Assembly (NCBI GenBank): GCA_964390305.1 | Contig: CAYMHT010000098.1 | Location: 1-9,646 of the forward strand | Source: SKLM01 sp964390305 | GTDB taxonomy: Bacteria > Chloroflexota > Anaerolineae > B4-G1 | DNA: 9,646 bases | Direction of reading: 5' to 3' | In this document: positions 6,286-9,646 of the stretch, piece by piece | Layout: every line of letters begins with the position of its first letter | Position numbering within the stretch: position 1 is the first letter of the stretch | Made by a program: the position numbers and the translations under genes | Notes under the pieces: generated by a model | What the model saw: the letters and a program-made list of their open reading frames with translations, nothing else | What the model was told of the DNA's origin: nothing | Databases searched by the model: none

Positions 6286-6852
6286 CTAGGCGGGCTCGGC
6301 GGCCGGCTCCATCTCGGCCCCGGCGCCTCCCTCCTCCAGCTTGTCTACGTACGCTTGCAGAACATTGACCACCTGACGGACGCCGCTGGCGATCGCCCCG
6401 GCTACCTGTCGGCCCGGGCCGTGGATCGACCCAAGCACCTGGGCCAGCAGGACCTCGCGGGGCGGGAGCTCTGCGATCCTCTTGACCTGCGCCGCCGAGA
6501 GAACGGACCCGTTCATCCAGCCGCCCTTAAGGCTCAGATGGTCCGTTTCCTGTCCTGCCTCTACCATTGCCTTCGCCACTGCTGGAATCTCCCCATGGCA
6601 GAAGCCCACGGCCGTCGGTCCAGTCAGCCACTCATCTGGGAGCGACATGCCGTGCTCCTTCAGAGCCAGGGCCAACAGGCGATTCTTGACTACCTGGAGT
6701 TCCCCGGCGACTGGGCGTAGCCTGCTGCGGATCGTCTCCATCTCACTCACGCTCAGGCCCCGGTAGTCGGCCAGGATGATCCCTTGACTCTCTTCCAGCT
6801 GCTCTGCGTATTGCGCCACGCGTTCAACCTTCTGCTCTCGTGATAGCGCCAA
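6286..6852 (-). CDS. rplJ: 50S ribosomal protein L10
   Basis: L10 is the base of the ribosomal stalk: its N-terminal domain binds 23S rRNA with L11, and its C-terminal helix carries L7/L12 dimers. It is also the usual autogenous repressor of its own mRNA. Family features are the start MALSREQKVERVAQ, ILADYRGLSVSEM, LQVVKNRLLALAL and TGPTAVGF, then a C-terminal helix and an acidic Ala/Glu tail. I chose TTG 6852 (188 residues) because GGAGG lies 9 bases before it and the N-terminus then matches the usual MAL..EQK form. GTG 6858, two codons upstream, is only 3 bases from GGAGG. It sits behind an L10 leader and attenuator and 75 bases before rplL. Confidence 0.96.
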   Translation of the reverse strand: MALSREQKVERVAQYAEQLEESQGIILADYRGLSVSEMETIRSRLRPVAGELQVVKNRLLALALKEHGMSLPDEWLTGPTAVGFCHGEIPAVAKAMVEAGQETDHLSLKGGWMNGSVLSAAQVKRIAELPPREVLLAQVLGSIHGPGRQVAGAIASGVRQVVNVLQAYVDKLEEGGAGAEMEPAAEPA

Positions 6853-6879
6853 ACTCACTCACCTCCTTCTTGTGACATG

Positions 6880-6922
6880 AAAAAACCCCTGGCCGTGCCG
6901 ACGCAGAGACGCACTTCCAGGG
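6880..6922 (-). terminator. Transcription attenuator in front of rplJ
   Basis: On the minus strand CCCTGG (6922-6917) and GTGC (6914-6911) pair with GCAC (6898-6895) and CCAGGG (6892-6887), followed at once by a G and a run of six Ts (6885-6880). This is a well-formed intrinsic terminator 28 bases before the rplJ start and after the L10 leader. Such partial terminators reduce or regulate read-through from rplKA into rplJL. Confidence 0.8.
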
Positions 6923-7000
6923 ATGGATTCGTCACGTGCCTCGGCAGGCCCCAATTAAGCGCTCCTGAGCGCACCTGCTGTCTCCGGCTATGCGATTGTC
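6923..7000 (-). promoter_or_regulatory. Ribosomal protein L10 leader (autoregulatory mRNA element)
   Basis: The coding-strand RNA contains AGACAGCAGGTGC (6983-6971), a small GCGCT...AGCGC hairpin with TTAATT after it, and CCTGCCGAGGC (6948-6938). GCAGG pairs with CCTGC. I recognise this AGACAGCAGGUGC...CCUGCCGAGG pattern from the L10 leader of Firmicutes and other bacteria, the kink-turn-like site bound by L10(L12)4. It lies between rplA and rplJ and directly before the attenuator, so L10 binding probably decides whether transcription reaches rplJL. Confidence 0.8.
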
Positions 7001-7013
7001 AACTGCCCAGACG

Positions 7014-7733
7014 CTACAGCACCGCCTCCATCGCCAGAGCTTCCGTTGGATCTACCTTGATTCCCGGGCCCATTGAAGACGTCACCACGATCTTCCGGAT
7101 GTACCGCCCGCTGGCTCCCGGCGGCCGACCCTTGACCACCGCGTCTACCATCGTCGCGAAGTTGCCGAGCAGCTTCTCGGTTGCAAAGCTCACCTTGCCG
7201 ATGGGCACGTGAAGGTTAGCGTGCTTATCGACGCGGAACTCCACGCGTCCCGCCTTGATGGCACCGATCATCTCCGGCAGGTCGTCGGCGTCGACCAGAG
7301 TGCCGGCCTTCGGGTTCGGCATGAGCCCACGGGGACCCAGGTAACGGCCCAGACGTCCGACCTTGCTCATCATCTGCGGCACGGCGAGGGCGGCGTCAAA
7401 ATCCATCCAGCCGTTCTCGATCCTCTCGAACCATTCATCGCTGTCCGCCACGTAGTCAGCGCCGGCTTCCTCAGCGAGCCTCGCCGCCTCACCGGCGGCG
7501 AATACCAGCACCTCTACCTCTTTGCCCAGACCATGGGGCAGACGCACGGTCCCGCGCACCTGCTGGTCAGCGTGGCGCGGGTCAATCCCCAGTCGGAAGT
7601 GAACCTCGACTGTCTCGTCGAAATTGGCGTAGCTGGTCTCCTTGACCAGTTCCAAGGCCTCCCGCGGCGAATAGAAACTCGCCCGATCTACCTTTTCCAG
7701 TGCCTCTCGATACTGCCTACCGTGTTTTCGCAC
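7014..7733 (-). CDS. rplA: 50S ribosomal protein L1
   Basis: L1 binds the mobile L1 stalk of 23S rRNA, helps tRNA leave the E site, and in many bacteria represses its own mRNA. The 239-residue protein is near the usual 230. Visible motifs are GRQYREALEKVDR and YSPREALELVKETSYANFDETVEVHFRLG near the N-terminus, then GTVRLPHGLGKEV, RYLGPRGLMPNPKAGT (the L1 signature) and GPGIKVDP near the end. The GTG start is well supported by AGGAGGA about 6 bases upstream. It follows rplK after an unusually structured 122-base gap that contains a probable L1-binding hairpin, and precedes the L10 leader. Confidence 0.97.
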   Translation of the reverse strand: MRKHGRQYREALEKVDRASFYSPREALELVKETSYANFDETVEVHFRLGIDPRHADQQVRGTVRLPHGLGKEVEVLVFAAGEAARLAEEAGADYVADSDEWFERIENGWMDFDAALAVPQMMSKVGRLGRYLGPRGLMPNPKAGTLVDADDLPEMIGAIKAGRVEFRVDKHANLHVPIGKVSFATEKLLGNFATMVDAVVKGRPPGASGRYIRKIVVTSSMGPGIKVDPTEALAMEAVL

Positions 7734-7744
7734 GATCTTCCTCC

Positions 7745-7776
7745 TTGTGGTCCTAACGGGACGTGCCCTCCCACAA
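7745..7776 (-). promoter_or_regulatory. Probable L1-binding operator hairpin at the rplA ribosome binding site
   Basis: On the coding strand TTGTGG (7776-7771) pairs with CCACAA (7750-7745). Inside are an asymmetric internal loop (GA opposite GTTAGGA) and a short GGG/CCC helix closed by CACGT. The GTGGGAGGG...CCAC form resembles known L1 mRNA sites, which mimic the 23S rRNA L1 stalk site. The 3' arm runs straight into the AAGGAGG of rplA, so bound L1 would hide the ribosome binding site. Recognised by pattern; not folded computationally. Confidence 0.65.
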
Positions 7777-7786
7777 ATGGCCTAGC

Positions 7787-7825
7787 TTGGATACAGCGGC
7801 CGAGCCGTTTGGGCGCTGTGTCCAA
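7787..7825 (-). other. Long imperfect hairpin in the rplK-rplA gap
   Basis: TTGGATACAGCG (7787-7798) pairs with CGCTGTGTCCAA (7814-7825) over 12 positions with a single mismatch, around a 15-base loop. A second perfect hairpin (CTTGCA / TGCAAG, 7830-7848) lies next to it, just after the rplK stop. Neither has a T-run. They may be RNA processing or stability elements separating L11 from L1 synthesis. Confidence 0.5.
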
Positions 7826-7855
7826 CCCGCTTGCAGGCTGTGTGCAAGTCGGTCT

Positions 7856-8278
7856 CTACCCTTCCACCTCAATGCCCATGCTTCGCGCCGTGCCCTCGAT
7901 CTGACGCATCGCACCCTCGATGTCGATGGCGTTCAGGTCCTTCATCTTCGTCTCCGCGATATCCCTCAGTTGGTCCCGGGTGACGCTGCCTACCGTCTCG
8001 CGGTTTGCCTCCGAAGATCCCTTCTCAACGCCAGCTGCCTTGCGCAACAGGTCCGCCGTCGGGGGCGACTTAAGAATGAAATCGAATGACCCATCCTGGT
8101 AGATCGTGATCTCAGCCGGGATGATATTCCCCACCTGACCGGCGGTACGGGCGTTGTATGCCTTGCAGAACTGCATCAGATTGATGCCGTGCTGAGCCAG
8201 CGCCGGCCCCACAGGTGGAGCTGGGTTGGCCTTGCCGGCCTGGATCTGTAACTTGACCACTGCTTTTACTTTCTTCAT
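7856..8278 (-). CDS. rplK: 50S ribosomal protein L11
   Basis: L11 binds the GTPase-associated region of 23S rRNA and affects elongation factor function and stringent-response signalling by RelA-type enzymes. The 140-residue length is standard. The N-terminal domain shows VVKLQIQAGKANPAPPVGPAL and QHGINLMQFCKAYNARTA. The linker shows FDFILKSPPTADLL. The C-terminal RNA-binding domain ends with MKDLNAIDIEGAMRQIEGTARSMGIEVEG, the L11 signature. ATG 8278 has GAGGAAGG 4 bases upstream. It lies 115 bases after nusG and is followed by the rplA regulatory gap. Confidence 0.98.
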   Translation of the reverse strand: MKKVKAVVKLQIQAGKANPAPPVGPALAQHGINLMQFCKAYNARTAGQVGNIIPAEITIYQDGSFDFILKSPPTADLLRKAAGVEKGSSEANRETVGSVTRDQLRDIAETKMKDLNAIDIEGAMRQIEGTARSMGIEVEG

Positions 8279-8393
8279 GAACCTTCCTCAAATCGCGTCT
8301 AACTATCGAGTCTGAGCTCTGGCTCAGGAACAGAACCGCCGTCTGAGGGCTCCACGGGCTGACCCGAATGTCCCACGATCCCTCACCTCTCTC
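8279..8393 (-). other. Leader between nusG and rplK with two hairpins
   Basis: This 115-base gap holds no gene. On the coding strand TGAGGG / CCCTCA (8385-8380 with 8349-8344) encloses a small CGGG-TCAG-CCCG hairpin. A separate perfect CTGAGC / GCTCAG stem with a 4-base loop lies at 8312-8327. No T-run follows either. They could be a regulatory leader for rplK, but I see no clear match to a known ribosomal protein site here. Confidence 0.4.
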
Positions 8394-9167
8394 TCAGATC
8401 CTCTCAACCTGTAAGAAGTCAAGCTCCACCGGTGTCTCGCGCCCAAAGAACGAGACCATCACGTGGACCGTGGCTTTTTCCATATCGATCTCGTCGACCA
8501 CGCCGATGAAGCCGTCGAACGGCCCGTCGACGATGCGGACCTTCTCGCCCGGTTCGAAGCTCACCTTGATCTTCGGCGCCTCGGCTTCCATCCGCTCCAT
8601 AATGCCGCTGACCTCTGACGGACGTAGAGGCGCTGGCTTATCCCCCATTCCCACAAACCCTATCACCCCGGGGGTGTCGCGCACGACGTACCAGGATTCA
8701 TCGTCCAGAATCATCTGCACCAGCAGGTAGCCCGGGAAGATTCGGCGCTCAACCGTTCGACGCTCTCCCTGGCGCAACTCCATCTCATCCTCAGTGGGGA
8801 CCACGACTTGGAAGATCTTGTCTTCCATGCCCAGTGACTCGATGCGGCGCTCCAACTTATGCTTGACCTTCTGCTCACGGCCAGAATAACAGTGGATGAC
8901 GTACCACGCCCGACCGTCCTCGGGCTCGGCCAGCTCGGCTTCCTCGAGTGCCTCCTCCTCGGTATCCCTTGCTAACTGAGCTACCTCTGCCGCTGGCGAG
9001 GGTGCCTCTGGCGAAGGTTGCTCGCCTTCCTCCTCTCCTGCCGCTACGTCGAGTGGTGCCTCTGCTGCCATCCTCTCCTCTTCGGCCTCGGGAGAAGTCG
9101 GTTCGGGCATATCCGCGTCGTTTTCCTTTACGAATTCCTGATCCAGGTCGCTCTCCTCCGCGCACAT
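8394..9167 (-). CDS. nusG: Transcription termination/antitermination protein NusG
   Basis: NusG binds RNA polymerase through its NGN domain and Rho or ribosomal protein S10 through its KOW domain, coupling transcription to translation and termination. The 257-residue protein has an acidic, Glu/Ala/Pro-rich N-terminal extension of about 85 residues. The NGN domain starts at RAWYVIHCYSGREQKVKHKLE (86-106) and continues through RRIFPGYLLVQM and TPGVIGFVG to PLRPSEV. The KOW domain runs from FEPGEKVRIVDGPFDGFIG (204-222) to the end. Usual bacterial NusG is about 180 residues; Actinobacteria have similar acidic extensions. ATG 9167 has only a weak GAG upstream. An internal ATG at 9071 with GAGGAGAGG before it could be an alternative start. 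secE ends 20 bases upstream. Confidence 0.96.
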   Translation of the reverse strand: MCAEESDLDQEFVKENDADMPEPTSPEAEEERMAAEAPLDVAAGEEEGEQPSPEAPSPAAEVAQLARDTEEEALEEAELAEPEDGRAWYVIHCYSGREQKVKHKLERRIESLGMEDKIFQVVVPTEDEMELRQGERRTVERRIFPGYLLVQMILDDESWYVVRDTPGVIGFVGMGDKPAPLRPSEVSGIMERMEAEAPKIKVSFEPGEKVRIVDGPFDGFIGVVDEIDMEKATVHVMVSFFGRETPVELDFLQVERI

Positions 9168-9187
9168 ATTGCTAACTCGTTAAGTGA

Positions 9188-9508
9188 TTATACAATCTGC
9201 CGGTTGACGATCACAGCCGCCACGATACTCGCCACCACGGCAAAGATCCCGATTCCAATCGCGATGGCATCCCCGCTGATCAGGCCCCGCAGCTCCACAG
9301 AGAACAGATAGTCCAGTAGCCCCATGAACGCTGCCATTGACACCGTGACCGCTAGGACGATCTTGGTGAGGTTCTCTGCCTCCTGTCGAGTCGGCCAATG
9401 GACCTTTCGCAACTCCGCTCGGGTATCCCGCAGGTACTTGAGGAACGCGCTGTCCCGCAGTTGTGCCAGGAATGATCGTTTCTTCGTCTGTGATCTTGCC
9501 ACTGTCAC
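9188..9508 (-). CDS. secE: Preprotein translocase subunit SecE
   Basis: SecE clamps SecY in the SecYEG channel. The conserved core is here: a basic N-terminus, the amphipathic helix AELRKVHWPTRQEA (31-44), and the membrane helix about 48-70. At 106 residues it is longer than the single-helix form (about 60) and has a second hydrophobic segment (AIAIGIGIFAVVASIVAAVIV, 81-101) after the conserved one. E. coli SecE instead carries its extra helices in front. GTG 9508 is kept as start with GAGG 5 bases upstream; GTG 9502, 8 bases after GGAG, would give MARSQTKK and is about equally good. It follows tRNA-Trp and precedes nusG, the common order. Confidence 0.95.
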   Translation of the reverse strand: MTVARSQTKKRSFLAQLRDSAFLKYLRDTRAELRKVHWPTRQEAENLTKIVLAVTVSMAAFMGLLDYLFSVELRGLISGDAIAIGIGIFAVVASIVAAVIVNRQIV

Positions 9509-9552
9509 AGCTCCCTCAATAAAGGCTCTCCGACTTCAGCTCCGCTTACATT

Positions 9553-9586
9553 TCAAGACACCGCCACACGTCCGGCGGTGTCTTGA
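9553..9586 (-). other. Strong hairpin between tRNA-Trp and secE
   Basis: TCAAGACACCGCC (written on the plus strand as TCAAGACACCGCC and GGCGGTGTCTTGA) forms a perfect 13-bp stem around an 8-base loop, 12 bases after the tRNA 3' end and before the secE ribosome binding site. There is no T-run on either strand. It may be a processing signal separating the tRNA from the secE-nusG mRNA, or an inefficient terminator. Confidence 0.6.
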
Positions 9587-9598
9587 TGGCTTCTCAGG

Positions 9599-9646
9599 CA
9601 GGCCAGGCAGGAATCGAACCCGCAACCTTCGGTTTTGGAGACCGCT
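9599..9646 (-). tRNA. tRNA-Trp (CCA anticodon), partial
   Basis: The 3' two thirds of a tRNA runs off the window edge. On the minus strand the anticodon stem-loop reads CGGT-CTCCAAA-ACCG, with anticodon CCA for Trp. The T arm reads GCGGG-TTCGATT-CCTGC. The acceptor strand is CTGGCCT with G as discriminator, as expected for tRNA-Trp. The next bases are CCT, so the 3' CCA is not encoded and must be added after transcription. tRNA-Trp directly before secE-nusG is a common bacterial arrangement. Confidence 0.95.

Noticed and set aside
7209..7904. 231-codon plus-strand open frame
   Set aside because: Antisense to rplA and the structured rplK-rplA gap; no family similarity that I can see.
1..9646. 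Mobile element, CRISPR array, toxin-antitoxin or defence system
   Set aside because: No transposase, integrase, repeat-spacer pattern, paired small ORFs or nuclease/helicase genes are visible; most genes are housekeeping or envelope genes.

Overview
The window comes from a high-GC bacterium, most likely a member of the Chloroflexota. This is inferred from the style of the proteins: a lipoprotein with the 'ESFPVQV..VARGYLPDGC' / 'GLPAGTYTVDVNGV' domain, a membrane-anchored protein of the 'LAHxYxHALQDQHFDL' family, and a NusG with a long acidic N-terminus. No species can be named from the sequence alone.

Right half (about 5740-9646, all minus strand): a conserved translation/secretion cluster read from right to left as tRNA-Trp, secE, nusG, rplK (L11), rplA (L1), rplJ (L10), rplL (L7/L12). 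It carries clear RNA control elements. There is a probable L1-binding hairpin next to the rplA ribosome binding site, and an L10 leader followed by an intrinsic attenuator before rplJ. A GC-rich hairpin follows rplL. rpoB/rpoC, the usual next genes, are absent.

Middle (about 4480-5690): a minus-strand membrane protein of the prolipoprotein diacylglyceryl transferase (Lgt) fold. Its reading frame makes sense only if it begins at a CTG codon behind a good Shine-Dalgarno sequence, and it lacks family-typical catalytic residues. Next to it lies a decayed GNAT acetyltransferase on the plus strand.

Left half (about 1534-4481, minus strand): a probable three-gene operon, rph (RNase PH), a membrane-anchored HExxH-family protein whose zinc motif has become HAYVH, and a SanA/YdcF-type DUF218 membrane protein. 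It is driven by an extended -10 promoter so close to the rph ATG that the transcript should be nearly leaderless. A convergent plus-strand lipoprotein gene (222-1244) is separated from it by a 289-base intergenic region containing a strong hairpin.

I see no mobile element, CRISPR array, phage gene or defence system. The unusual points are the non-canonical start codon, two apparently inactivated enzyme homologues, the near-leaderless rph, the acetyltransferase pseudogene and the layered ribosomal protein autoregulation.
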